Shown piece by piece: positions 47,790 to 57,350 of a stretch of 64,000 nucleotides of DNA (positions within the stretch are counted from its first letter, which is position 1; each line of letters opens with the position of its first letter). The translations under genes and the position numbers were made by a program. Source of the stretch: Pseudomonas sp. B20(2017) (GTDB taxonomy: Bacteria > Pseudomonadota > Gammaproteobacteria > Pseudomonadales > Pseudomonadaceae); assembly GCF_002113125.1 (NCBI RefSeq), contig NZ_NEJP01000001.1, positions 124,001 to 188,000 of the forward strand. Reading direction: 5' to 3'. The notes beneath the pieces were generated by a model. The model did not search any database and was not told the DNA's origin. It was given only the letters and a program-made list of their open reading frames with translations.

Positions 47790-49764
47790 TCAGCCAAACA
47801 TCGCAAATCCGTCGACCGTGGCCGGCAGGTCGTAGACCTGACCGTCAGCGGTCTGCATATGCTCGATGTTGTTGTACCCGGCGTACCAGCCCTGCAGTTT
47901 CACACCGCTGTCGGGAACGCCGGTGCTGCCGTCGTTGGCGCCATGCAGATAGGCGTCGTCACCGATGCGGGTGACGTTCAACTGACTGATATTGGCGATG
48001 GTGTTCAGGATCAGGGTGTCATTGATATCCCAGCCCTCGTCCTGAATCGATACCAGCCCGGTGGTGTTCACCACGTAGGTGTCATCACCCGTACCGCCAT
48101 AGGCACTGCCGCCAGAATGCAACTGACCGGCAAGATTGAGGATCAGCAGATCATTACCCTCATCGCCGGTCAGCAGGTAGTTGCGCTCTGCGCCCGTCAG
48201 GACATCGTTACCCGCCCCGCCGCGAGCATCCCCGCCGAACACTGTAATGGTGTCATTACCCTCGTCGCCACTGGCGAGGGTGTTCGTATCATGGGAATCG
48301 CTGATGATGACGTCGTCACCGGCGCCCCCCGACAACAAATCGGAGTTATAGCCTTGCTCATCGAGACCGGACGCCAGACCGCCATAAATGTGGTCGTTAC
48401 CATCCCCACCAAAAATGAAGTCGAAGCCAGCGCCACCCTCAAGGATGTTGTCACCCGAGTCACCGTACAGGTGATCACCAAACCGGCTGCCGCGCAGGCC
48501 TTCGATATCGATAAAGGTGTCACCGAGGGCGATGCCGGTTTGCATGCTCCAGTTCAAAACAGCGTACAACCCTTCAGTGCTGTCGTCGTAGCTGACGATG
48601 TCGATACCCGCACCACCTTCGAAGCGATCCGCACCTGCACCACCTGACAGGACGTCATTGCCGGCACCGGAGATGATGGTGTTTTCCAGGTCGTTACCAT
48701 ACCCGGTGAAGTCTGCAGTACCGGTATAAGTCATGTTCTCGACGAACGCTGCCATATGCATCGACGACACGCTGGTGTTCAGTTGATCGGTGCCGCCGGG
48801 GAAATTCTCCTCGACGATGATCACGCCCTCGCTGTTGATCGTGTAAACGTCATCGCCCGCCCCACCCACCAGGGTCAGACCGCCGACGTTGGCGGTGAGA
48901 TGGTCGCGGAACCAGGTGCCGATGACCTTCTCCACATTCAGCAGTCTGGCGTCAGTTGTTCCACCGCCATTGCCGATCTGGATGTCGACCCCGTCAAAGG
49001 CGTTGAGATAACTCACGGTGTCATAACCATCGGCGCCATCGACGATCATCGCACCATCAAACAGGTACAGGGTGTCGTCGAAGTTTGAACCCTGAATCGC
49101 TTCAATGCTGGTGAAGCTATCGCCATAGGCGATGCTCGAGCCGTCGTTGGTCCAGTCAGAAATCTTCACACCTTCAAGGCTGTCGCTATAACTGACGGTA
49201 TCGAAGCCTTCGCCACCCACGAAGTGATCAGCGCCGGCGCCGCCCCACAGCCAGTCGTTGCCGGTGCCACCGATGATCTCGTTGTCGCTGGCATTGCCGT
49301 AACCCTTGAAGTCGCCCGTGCCGGTAAAGGTCAGCTTCTCGATGAACGGGTCCATCTTGATGGTATTGAGACTGGTGCGCAGCTCGTCGTAGCCGAGATA
49401 GTTTTCCTCGATGATCGTTACACCTTCGCTGCCGACGATATACACATCGTCACCGGCACTGCCTTCCAGCGTCACGCCGGCCACATTGCTGGTGAAGGTG
49501 TCATTTTGAAAAGTGCCCCACGCCGATCAGCGTATCGACCTTGCCGTCAGCGGCAGTGACGGTCGTCGAGGTATCGTTGAACTCGACGCTCACCCCCGAG
49601 GACAAGGCGTAATAATTCGCCGTATCAAACCCTTCACCGCCATCCAGCAGATCATTGCCCGCACTTGCCAGCAACACATCGTCCGACTCCATTCCATAGA
49701 GTTCGTCATTGCCATCGGTGCCCGACAGGACATCTGCCTCACTCGTTCCATTCACTACTGACAT
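47790..49764 (-). pseudogene. RTX (calcium-binding repeat) protein, frameshifted
   Basis: The start is ATG 49764 (SVVNGTSEADVLSGTDGNDELYG) with AAGGAAG upstream. The frame breaks at about 49509-49512, where a run of four A (plus strand) replaces the three needed; the first piece then ends LIGVGHFSK-stop. The second frame resumes with VAGVTLEGSAGDDVYIVG and runs to 47790. Joined, it would have ~657 residues. It contains many GGxGxDxL-type RTX nonapeptides and at least two copies of a longer unit (GxGDFKGYGN / GTADFTGYGN). RTX proteins are usually secreted by type I systems; no such transporter is nearby. Confidence 0.8.
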
Positions 49765-49943
49765 TTGCGTCTTCCTTGCGTTGTTGTTGAATCGGGAAAC
49801 CTGCCTCACGGGCACAAGCCGATCACGCCAGCAGCAACCGTCCGAGGTCAGCGAATAGAGAAGTATCGACAGGAAAATCCCGATTCTTGAGGCTCTGCGG
49901 TGAAAAAAGTATCGATACTGATACAAACGGAATGTTGAAGACG

Positions 49944-49976
49944 CAAAAAAGGCGACTCGAAAGTCGCCTTTTTTTC
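49944..49976. terminator. Terminator after the fgtA-like gene
   Basis: AAAAAAGGCGACT-CGAA-AGTCGCCTTTTTTT, an 8-bp perfect stem with CGAA loop and long T tracts on both strands, between the gene ending at 49988 and the RTX gene. Confidence 0.92.
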
Positions 49977-49987
49977 AGCAGTGCCGG

Positions 49988-52900
49988 TCAGTCCGCCAGC
50001 CAGCCGTTTTCCCAGTACCGCAGGTTGTCGCCGCGCAGCACGTAGTCGCGCAGTACGACTTCACGCAGCTGATCACCCATGCGGTAACTGGCATCCGGAT
50101 CAGCCAGGTGCATACGGATCGCTTGCAGCCACTCCTCGGTGGAGTTGGTCTTGACCCGGGTGCACGGCAGGTAACCCTGATAGGCCTCGGTATCGGTGCA
50201 GACCACCGGGTAGCCGCACGCGCCGTACTCCAGCAGGCGCAGGTTGCTCTTGCAGTCGTTGAAGATGTGGAACTCCAGCGGTGCCAGGGCCAGGTCAAGG
50301 TTGAGGCTGGCCAGTTTCGCCGGATACACATCCAGCGGGATCACGCCGTGGAACTCGTGCATGTACGGACGCAAGTCATCCGGGCACATGCCGAAAAACA
50401 CCCAGTCGACCTCGTTTGCCAGTTCACGGACCACATCGGCAATCACCGCCAGATCACCGTGGTGGCTGGTGCCGCCGCCCCAGCCGACCCGCGGCTTTTT
50501 CGAGGTGCGACGCTGACTGCGCAAGTCGGTCCACAAGTGCCGCGACAACATGTTCGGTACGACCCGGATGTCGTGATGCATGTCCGACAGAACGTTGGCC
50601 AGCGGCTGGGTAGACACCACCACCCGATCGCACAGACCGATCGCCCGTCTCACCAGCCGCTCCATTTCCTGCTTGTTCGGCATGTTGCGAATGTGCGCGT
50701 TGCGATGAGGGACATCGATGACATAGTCATCGAGCTCGTAGATCCGCCGGGCGTTGAAAAAGTTTTTCAGCGGTGGAATTTCATCGATGGCACTTTCCGA
50801 ATAGCGCCCCTGCAATACGATCACATCGGGGGCCTGCCGCTCGATGTCGATGATCGAAGGCAAACCGTAGCAGATCCGCCCCTCGGCACGGTTGGCCGCC
50901 TCCAGTTCGATCATCGGTTGGCTGATGCGATAGTGACCAATGGCGGAAGCGTTGATGGGCACCGCCAGCACATTCGGCAACTGTTTGCGCGAAAACGGAC
51001 TCCAGCCGGTACGCAGGCCCGGCTCCAGACTGAAGCTGGTCGCACCGACACCCTGCACCGCCAGATTGACGTTGAACGCAGGATCGCGCGCAATCAGTGG
51101 CAACCAGCGCTTGTAGAATGTTTCGTGCTCCTGAATCTGCAGTTGCTCTTCTTCTGCCGTGGCCTCGGCCGTCGGCCGCGCGCCCAGGGCCAGCATGGCA
51201 TAAGGAGTCCAGACCACCAGGTAACCTTCCCGGCCGACGCGCAGACACAGATCCGCCACATTGAGGGCCTGCGCCAGATCCTGTTCGTCGAGCCCGTCGA
51301 CAGCTTCGTAGACAGCCTTGCGAATCATCAGACAATCACCGCCGACCGCACTCAGGTCATGCACCGCCTGCAAGCGGAACATGTACCCGTCCGCCTGCAG
51401 CGACTGACCATAGAAGGGCAATCCCACAGCGCCCTGCATGCCCAGAATCAGGCCGGCATGCAGCACACAACCGTCCGGATTGTACAACTTGGCGCCGACG
51501 ACCCCGACTTCCGGGCGCTGCGCATGATTGAGCAGTTCGTCCAGCCAGTCGGGCTGGGTGATCACCGCAAAGGTATTGAGCATCAGCACGTATTCGCCGC
51601 GGGCCTGACCTACCGCAAAGTTGAGCGTGGCGGCTGCGTTGCCCTGCTGCGCAAAATTCAGCACGCGAACCCGATCGCTGCCCAACTGCGCCATGCCGTC
51701 CAGCCAGGCCAGCGCTTCGGCACTGGTGCTGCCGTTATCGACCAGGAGCAGCTCGTACTCGGTGTAGGCGGTTTTTTCCAGCAGCGTCTCGACGCAACGC
51801 TGCAAGGCGGCGGTCTGGTCCCGGGTCACAATGATGACCGACACCAGCGGACGCCGGGCGTGATGATAGTCGACACGATTGAGCAGCTCGCAGCTGCCAC
51901 GGCGAATGTCATGGGCCAGACCCAGACGCTGCAGATGCGCTTCGAGCACGCGCGGATTCTGTTCGAGGACGCCCGGGGCCGCCAGCCACTTCGACAGGTC
52001 GAAAGGCGACTCCAGCATGACCTCGGCAATGTGGCCGACAACCTGTGTGCCATCGCTCTCGACCAGACGCCACAACACATCGTGCGGCGCGAGTTGAGCG
52101 AAGTCAGGTGCAAAACCACCGAGCGCCAGAAAACGCTCACGCTCGAACGCCAGTGCCCGGCCCACATAAGGGTAGCTGCGCATCAGGTCGAGGTTGAAAT
52201 CCGGCTTGAACGCAGGTTCTGCCGACTCCCCGTCACGCAAGCTGCCCTCGTCGCTGTACAGACATTTCAGTGACGGGCAATGCACGATGCGCTCGGCCAT
52301 GACCAGCAACGCCGGCGCCACCAGCCGATCACCCGCCTGCAACAGGTAGAACCAGTCGGCTCCCGCCAGTTGCGGCAGCAGCGTATTGATCTGCTCCATG
52401 CCGTCGTCTTGCAAAGGCATGCGGAACACCCGCCCGTCCAGCTCGGTTTCGGTACACGAGGCGGACAGGACAAGGATCAGCTCCGGCGGATAATCCTGAG
52501 CGGCGAGCGACGCCAGTGTGCGTTCGACACTGTCACGACTGCCCTGCCCGTCGATGACAATCGGCACGATCCGTGGTTGATGCGACCAGCCGGCCAGGGT
52601 TTCCGGCAGCAACGTGCGCTGACCTTCAGTCAGCACTCGGCAATTGAGCCACTGAGCGTAGAGCTCGGCAAAACTCCAGCTGTCGATGCCGACACTCCAC
52701 TCCTGACGGCTCTGTTTGGAGCCCAGGGTGCGACTCAGCGGCAGCTCTTCCCAGACCCGCGGAGACTCATCGGCCTTGCTCAGCGGGACATAGCGAACCC
52801 ATCCCGGCGCCGGCGCTGCTTCGCCGCTGCGCGATTTGAGCATCTGCAGCATCCACTCACGCTCGACCTCGAGCGCGTCTTTCATCGGCTGTTGCGCACT

Positions 52901-53581
52901 CAGGCGTTCCGGGTACAGCCGCTCGGCGCTGAGCACGTTGTTGGACACCGCCAGATTGCCGCGCCGCAGCAGGCAGACGTACAGGGCAAAGTCCAGCGAC
53001 GCGACGAAGCGGTGACCTTCCTGAGTCAGCGCCGGCAACAGCTCTTCAACGTCGGCACGCCGGAACAGTGCGTTGGTGAATCCACCGAGGACGTTGACCG
53101 GGAATTTCTCGAAGATGCCCAGCAGATCGTCGCCCTTGAACAGACCGCTGTGCGGCGACAACGACGTGTTTTCCAGGCGCGCGGGCAGGATGATGTCCTG
53201 CGCATCCCAGAACAGTCGCTGGGCCAGTACCAGCCTGACCTCTTCACGCATCATCTCCTGGGCCTGCTGCCGGATGCAGTCGGCATACAAGTGATCGTCG
53301 TCGCACAGGAACTTGATGAATTCGCCCTGCGCCTGACTCAGGCATGCCTTGAGGTTGCCGATCATTCCCAGGGTGCGCGGATTGCGCACGTAGCGCACCT
53401 CGACGCCGGACTCCTCGATGACCGACGCAACGATGCGTTCGATCTCGGGACCCCGACTGTCATCACAGACGATGATTTCCAGAGGGCTGTAAGTCTGGCT
53501 GACGGCACTGTTCAATGTCCGCTCGAAAAAGCGCGGATTGAAGGCAGGGATGACGAGGCTGACAAGGGGAAGTGAATTCAC
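49988..53581 (-). CDS. fgtA: Giant multi-module flagellin glycosyltransferase (FgtA/Fgt1-like)
   Basis: 1197 residues from GTG 53581 (VNSLPLVSLVIPAFN). Module 1 (about 5-230): GT2 with IIVCDDSRGPEI and FIKFLCDDDHLYAD, acidic motifs intact. Module 2 (about 345-560): GT-like, YLLQAGDRL. Module 3 (about 590-850): LVSVIIVTRDQTAALQRC and LLLVDNGST, but the DxD position reads LMLNTFAVI. C-terminal ~330 residues: GT4-like (RVGWGGGTSHHGDLAVIADV, SNLRLLEYGACGYPVVCTD). Same place as fgtA of P. aeruginosa b-type and fgt1 of P. syringae, next to flgL. Confidence 0.88.
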   Translation of the reverse strand: MNSLPLVSLVIPAFNPRFFERTLNSAVSQTYSPLEIIVCDDSRGPEIERIVASVIEESGVEVRYVRNPRTLGMIGNLKACLSQAQGEFIKFLCDDDHLYADCIRQQAQEMMREEVRLVLAQRLFWDAQDIILPARLENTSLSPHSGLFKGDDLLGIFEKFPVNVLGGFTNALFRRADVEELLPALTQEGHRFVASLDFALYVCLLRRGNLAVSNNVLSAERLYPERLSAQQPMKDALEVEREWMLQMLKSRSGEAAPAPGWVRYVPLSKADESPRVWEELPLSRTLGSKQSRQEWSVGIDSWSFAELYAQWLNCRVLTEGQRTLLPETLAGWSHQPRIVPIVIDGQGSRDSVERTLASLAAQDYPPELILVLSASCTETELDGRVFRMPLQDDGMEQINTLLPQLAGADWFYLLQAGDRLVAPALLVMAERIVHCPSLKCLYSDEGSLRDGESAEPAFKPDFNLDLMRSYPYVGRALAFERERFLALGGFAPDFAQLAPHDVLWRLVESDGTQVVGHIAEVMLESPFDLSKWLAAPGVLEQNPRVLEAHLQRLGLAHDIRRGSCELLNRVDYHHARRPLVSVIIVTRDQTAALQRCVETLLEKTAYTEYELLLVDNGSTSAEALAWLDGMAQLGSDRVRVLNFAQQGNAAATLNFAVGQARGEYVLMLNTFAVITQPDWLDELLNHAQRPEVGVVGAKLYNPDGCVLHAGLILGMQGAVGLPFYGQSLQADGYMFRLQAVHDLSAVGGDCLMIRKAVYEAVDGLDEQDLAQALNVADLCLRVGREGYLVVWTPYAMLALGARPTAEATAEEEQLQIQEHETFYKRWLPLIARDPAFNVNLAVQGVGATSFSLEPGLRTGWSPFSRKQLPNVLAVPINASAIGHYRISQPMIELEAANRAEGRICYGLPSIIDIERQAPDVIVLQGRYSESAIDEIPPLKNFFNARRIYELDDYVIDVPHRNAHIRNMPNKQEMERLVRRAIGLCDRVVVSTQPLANVLSDMHHDIRVVPNMLSRHLWTDLRSQRRTSKKPRVGWGGGTSHHGDLAVIADVVRELANEVDWVFFGMCPDDLRPYMHEFHGVIPLDVYPAKLASLNLDLALAPLEFHIFNDCKSNLRLLEYGACGYPVVCTDTEAYQGYLPCTRVKTNSTEEWLQAIRMHLADPDASYRMGDQLREVVLRDYVLRGDNLRYWENGWLAD

Positions 53582-53664
53582 GGCGGACTCGCAAGCGGCG
53601 GGAACCCGCCCGGAACAGCGAGCCCTATGAAACCGCAAAAAAAGACAAATGATACAGAGCGATC

Positions 53665-53694
53665 TGAGCAAGCGGGCGCTTGCGCGCCCGCTCA
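53665..53694. terminator. Hairpin after flgL
   Basis: TGAGC-AAGCGGGCG ... CGCCCGCT-CA, strong GC stem just past the flgL stop (53699). No T tract follows on the minus strand, so termination may be weak and read-through into the fgtA-like gene possible. Confidence 0.5.
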
Positions 53695-53698
53695 GGCA

Positions 53699-55270
53699 TC
53701 AGATCTTGTTGAACAGGCCCAACTGAGAGATTTTGCTGAACGCCAGTTGCGAGGCCTGCAGCATGGTCTGCTGCAAGGTCAGGCGGGTCATCACTTCGGC
53801 CGGATCCGAGTCACGGATCGTGCCCTGGGTGGTGGAGTTTGCCAGCTGCAGGCTCTGGTTGGTGGTGCTCTGGTCATCCAGCGATTGCCCGCGAGCACCG
53901 ATGGAGGTTACCGCGCTGCCGATCTGGTTGGCGGCGCTGTCGATGTTGCCGAGGCCGGCTTCCATCGCACCCTGGAATTTCTGCTTGGCCACCGGGTCAC
54001 CGTCGATCGGGGTGTTCAGTGCCGTGACCATCTGGCCCAGAGTGTCGAGCACGTTCTGGGTCTGGTGGTTGTTGGACTGGATCGAGAACTGGTCACCGGC
54101 CGCCGGCGTGCCACCGAGGGCGAAGGTCACACCCGCTGCCGTGGCGTTGCCGCCAGCCACGGTACCCGACGAGATCGGCTTGCTGTCAGCAGTGACAGGC
54201 GCCGCGTACAGGTCGAACGCGGTGGCGCTGGTGAACTTCAGGACTGCGCCGCCACCCGACGGGAAGGCCGCGTCGTAGGCTGCCTGGTTGGTGACGCTGG
54301 AACCGGTGATGACCGCGGTCGACGGGTTGCCCGGGCTGCGCGAAGCGGTGAACGAGTCCGGCGAAGCCGACAGCTGGAAGCTGTGACCGGCAATGACCGC
54401 GTCCGGGTTGGTATCGCCGGCCTTGAGGTTGATGTTCAGCTTCATGTCGACGCCACGGAAGCTGACCGTCTGGTTGGCGCCGTTGCTGTTGCTGATCAGA
54501 CCGTTCTGGCTGGCCTCGGAAGTCACGTCATTGCCCAGGGCATCGGTGATCTTGATTTGAGTGCTGCTGATGAAATCCACGGTGTACGGCTGGCCGGCGG
54601 TGAATTTCGCGTTGTAAGTCGCAGCGGTGCCGACGATCCCGTTGGTCAGCACCACACGACCGTCATCGACCGCCGGAGCCGTCATGGTGGTCTGGGTCCG
54701 GGCGGTATTGATCGTCTGCTGGAAAGCATCCCAACCGGTGGTGTTGGTGGCCACCGACAGGCCGTCGCCAATGCCCAGGTTGATCTGGGTCTGGTCACCG
54801 TTGTAGGTGTAGGTGCCATCGGCGTTCTGCGAGTACGGCGCGGTGTCGGTCTTCGAACCGGAGAACAGGTAGTTGCCGTTGGCATCCTTGGAGTTCATCA
54901 GGCCCAGCACTTGTTGCTGGATCTGGCTCAGTTCGGCGGCGTAAGCCTGGCGGTCCTTGTCGGTGGCAATGCCGTTGTTGGCTGCCAGTCCGATTTCCTT
55001 GGCGCGCTGCAAGGCATCGGTGATAGCCGTCAGCGTGGATTCCTGAACGGTCAGCGCGCTCTTGGTGGTATCGATGTTGCCTTTGTACTGATCGAGCATC
55101 GCGGCCTGCTGGCCGAGCTTCAGCAAGCGACCGGCGCCGATCGGATCGTCGGCGGCGGTGTTGATGCGCTGCAGGCTGCTGGCTTCGTTCGCGGTCGCGA
55201 CAGTCTTGCTGTAGTTGCGCTGATATTGAGCAGCTTGCGTCGCGTAATACTGAGCGGTGGAAATGCGCAT
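53699..55270 (-). CDS. flgL: Flagellar hook-filament junction protein FlgL
   Basis: 523 residues, at the long end of the family. Conserved N-terminus (MRISTAQYYATQAAQYQRNYS) and C-terminus (DPAEVMTRLTLQQTMLQASQLAFSKISQLGLFNKI) with a large variable middle (about 160-400). HAP3, exported after the hook is completed. 13 bases after flgK. Confidence 0.96.
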   Translation of the reverse strand: MRISTAQYYATQAAQYQRNYSKTVATANEASSLQRINTAADDPIGAGRLLKLGQQAAMLDQYKGNIDTTKSALTVQESTLTAITDALQRAKEIGLAANNGIATDKDRQAYAAELSQIQQQVLGLMNSKDANGNYLFSGSKTDTAPYSQNADGTYTYNGDQTQINLGIGDGLSVATNTTGWDAFQQTINTARTQTTMTAPAVDDGRVVLTNGIVGTAATYNAKFTAGQPYTVDFISSTQIKITDALGNDVTSEASQNGLISNSNGANQTVSFRGVDMKLNINLKAGDTNPDAVIAGHSFQLSASPDSFTASRSPGNPSTAVITGSSVTNQAAYDAAFPSGGGAVLKFTSATAFDLYAAPVTADSKPISSGTVAGGNATAAGVTFALGGTPAAGDQFSIQSNNHQTQNVLDTLGQMVTALNTPIDGDPVAKQKFQGAMEAGLGNIDSAANQIGSAVTSIGARGQSLDDQSTTNQSLQLANSTTQGTIRDSDPAEVMTRLTLQQTMLQASQLAFSKISQLGLFNKI

Positions 55271-55283
55271 GAATTACGACTCC

Positions 55284-57329
55284 TTAAAGACTGTTGATCA
55301 GCGTGGCGAAGGTTTCCTGCGCAGCCTTGATGATCTGCGAAGACGCTGTGTAGTACTGCTGATACTTGACCAGGTTGCCGGTCTCTTCGTCCAGGTTGAC
55401 CTGAGACAGCGAATCACGCGCGCCCTGCGCCTGATCCAGAATGGCTGTGGTGGCTTCGATGTCGGACTTGCTTTGCGCGGCCTTGGTACCGACGTTGGTC
55501 ACCAGTTTGTTGTAGGCGTCGGTCAGGCTGATGCCCTTGCTGCCCGAACCGGTGTCCACGGTCTGCTTGGTCTGCAGGCCGACCAGCGCCTGGGCGTTGC
55601 GGTTGTCCGAAGACGCCGCGCCGGTCAGGTTGATGGTGAAGGTTTCGCCGGCCTTCGGCGTCGCGCCCACGGTGGTCTGCACGGTGAAGGTTTTCTGCAC
55701 GTTCGGCGTGACGCTGGTGTCCATCACCGGAGCGCCGGTGGAGTCGACCATGCCGATCTTCAGGTTCAGGGTGTTGGCCTGCCCCGGCACGATGGTCCCG
55801 GTGCCGATGGTGTTGCCCTTGGCGTCGACCATGTTGTACGACTGACTACCGCTGGCGACCGCGCCGAACACCAGTTTGACCGGGGTCGAATACTTGAGCG
55901 CGTTCTGCAACTCGGCCTGGGAAGTCGGGTTGTAGATGTCGATGGTGTCGGTCAGTGTCGGCTGGGTGTAGGTGCCGGAGTTATTGGCACTGGCCACGCC
56001 GGTCAACGGTGCCGCCGCCGCGATTTTTTTCGGGTCGGTAAGCACGGTCTGGATGCTTGAGGCCGCACCACGGGTCGGGGTCACCTTGAAGGTGTCGCCG
56101 GCGCTCAGGGCACCGCCATTGAGGGCCAGGGTAAAGCCGTCGATGACCGGAGGCGGTGTGGTCGTGGTGCTGAACGAACCCATGTCGGTGCCGTCCGAGC
56201 GCTTGACCGTGTAGTTGGTCGCGCTGGTGAAAGTGACCTGGTAATCGTTGGTGGTCAGCTTGCCGGTGTCCTTGATGGTGACGTCAAGGTTGCCTGAACC
56301 CGCGCTGTTGCCCGCCTGGGCAATGCTGCGCTGACTGATCAGCGCGGCACTGTTGATGTTGTTGAAAATCGCTGCGCCGAAGTCACCGTTCTTGTCGATG
56401 CCCTGGGCTTGCTGGCGGTTGACCTGATCGGCGATCACCAGCGCCACACGACCCAGCTCATTGAGCGACGGGTCGAGCACTTCCTTGCGATAGCTCAGCA
56501 GACCGCCGATTTCGCCACCGCTGATCACCGAAGTAATGTCGATGGTGCTCGAACCGCGATCCATCTGGATGCCCATGCGCGACGGGTCATCCTTGCTCGG
56601 CACAGTGCTCAGGGTGTTGGTGGTGTTACCGACAACCAGCGGCTGACCGCTGCCGACGTAAACGTCGAAGCTGGTGCCGCGTTCGACGACCTGCGCGCCG
56701 ACCAGCTCGGAAAGCTGGCGCACGGCTTCGTTGCGGGTGTCGAGCAGATCGTTCGGCTGGCCGCCGCTGGTGGAAATCTCGCCGATCTTCTGGTTGAGAT
56801 TGGCAATCGAGGTGGCCAGTTTGTTGACCTGGGCCGCCATGTCGCCAAGGTTGCCGTTGATCGTGGTGTTCTGGTCGTTGAGCTGCTTGGCCAGTGCGTT
56901 GAAGCGGCTGGTCAGGGCTTGCGCGCCGGTCAGCACCGATTGACGCGAAGTGTCGTCGGTGGCCGAGGTCGATACGCCCTGCATCGAGGTAAAGAACTTC
57001 TGCAGCACGCCGGTCAGGCCGGTGTTGGTGTCGGACAGCGAGCCGTCCAGTGCTGTCGCCTGCGCGCCATAGGCGTCGGCTTCGCTGCTCAGCGAGGTGG
57101 CGGTGTGCAGCTGCGATTCGAGGTAGGAGTTGTACACCCGGCGCACGTCGGCAAGGGTCGTACCGGTACCAATAAACACGTTACCGTACTGAATCGAGGA
57201 CTTGGTGCCCTGCACGGTTTGCTGGCGTGAATAACCGGCGGTGTCGACGTTGGCAATGTTGTTACCTGTCACAGCCAGAGAGGATGAACTCGCGTTCAAC
57301 CCCGACATCCCGATATTGAGCAAACTCAT
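55284..57329 (-). CDS. flgK: Flagellar hook-associated protein FlgK
   Basis: 681 residues. N-terminal rod/hook motif NIGMSGLNASSSSLAVTGNNIANVDTAGYSRQ-type (NNIANVDTAGYSR seen), C-terminal VNLDEETGNLVKYQQYYTASSQIIKAAQETFATLI. HAP1, first junction protein. Confidence 0.97.
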   Translation of the reverse strand: MSLLNIGMSGLNASSSSLAVTGNNIANVDTAGYSRQQTVQGTKSSIQYGNVFIGTGTTLADVRRVYNSYLESQLHTATSLSSEADAYGAQATALDGSLSDTNTGLTGVLQKFFTSMQGVSTSATDDTSRQSVLTGAQALTSRFNALAKQLNDQNTTINGNLGDMAAQVNKLATSIANLNQKIGEISTSGGQPNDLLDTRNEAVRQLSELVGAQVVERGTSFDVYVGSGQPLVVGNTTNTLSTVPSKDDPSRMGIQMDRGSSTIDITSVISGGEIGGLLSYRKEVLDPSLNELGRVALVIADQVNRQQAQGIDKNGDFGAAIFNNINSAALISQRSIAQAGNSAGSGNLDVTIKDTGKLTTNDYQVTFTSATNYTVKRSDGTDMGSFSTTTTPPPVIDGFTLALNGGALSAGDTFKVTPTRGAASSIQTVLTDPKKIAAAAPLTGVASANNSGTYTQPTLTDTIDIYNPTSQAELQNALKYSTPVKLVFGAVASGSQSYNMVDAKGNTIGTGTIVPGQANTLNLKIGMVDSTGAPVMDTSVTPNVQKTFTVQTTVGATPKAGETFTINLTGAASSDNRNAQALVGLQTKQTVDTGSGSKGISLTDAYNKLVTNVGTKAAQSKSDIEATTAILDQAQGARDSLSQVNLDEETGNLVKYQQYYTASSQIIKAAQETFATLINSL

Positions 57330-57350
57330 GATTCAAACCTTACCTTGTGT

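Noticed and set aside
49501..49520. Programmed frameshift in the RTX gene
   Set aside because: No clear slippery heptamer or downstream stem on the minus strand; simple one-base insertion is more likely, though not excluded.
50108..52273. 721-codon plus-strand open frame over the fgtA-like gene
   Set aside because: Antisense shadow; no ribosome site and a biased His/Gln/Arg composition.
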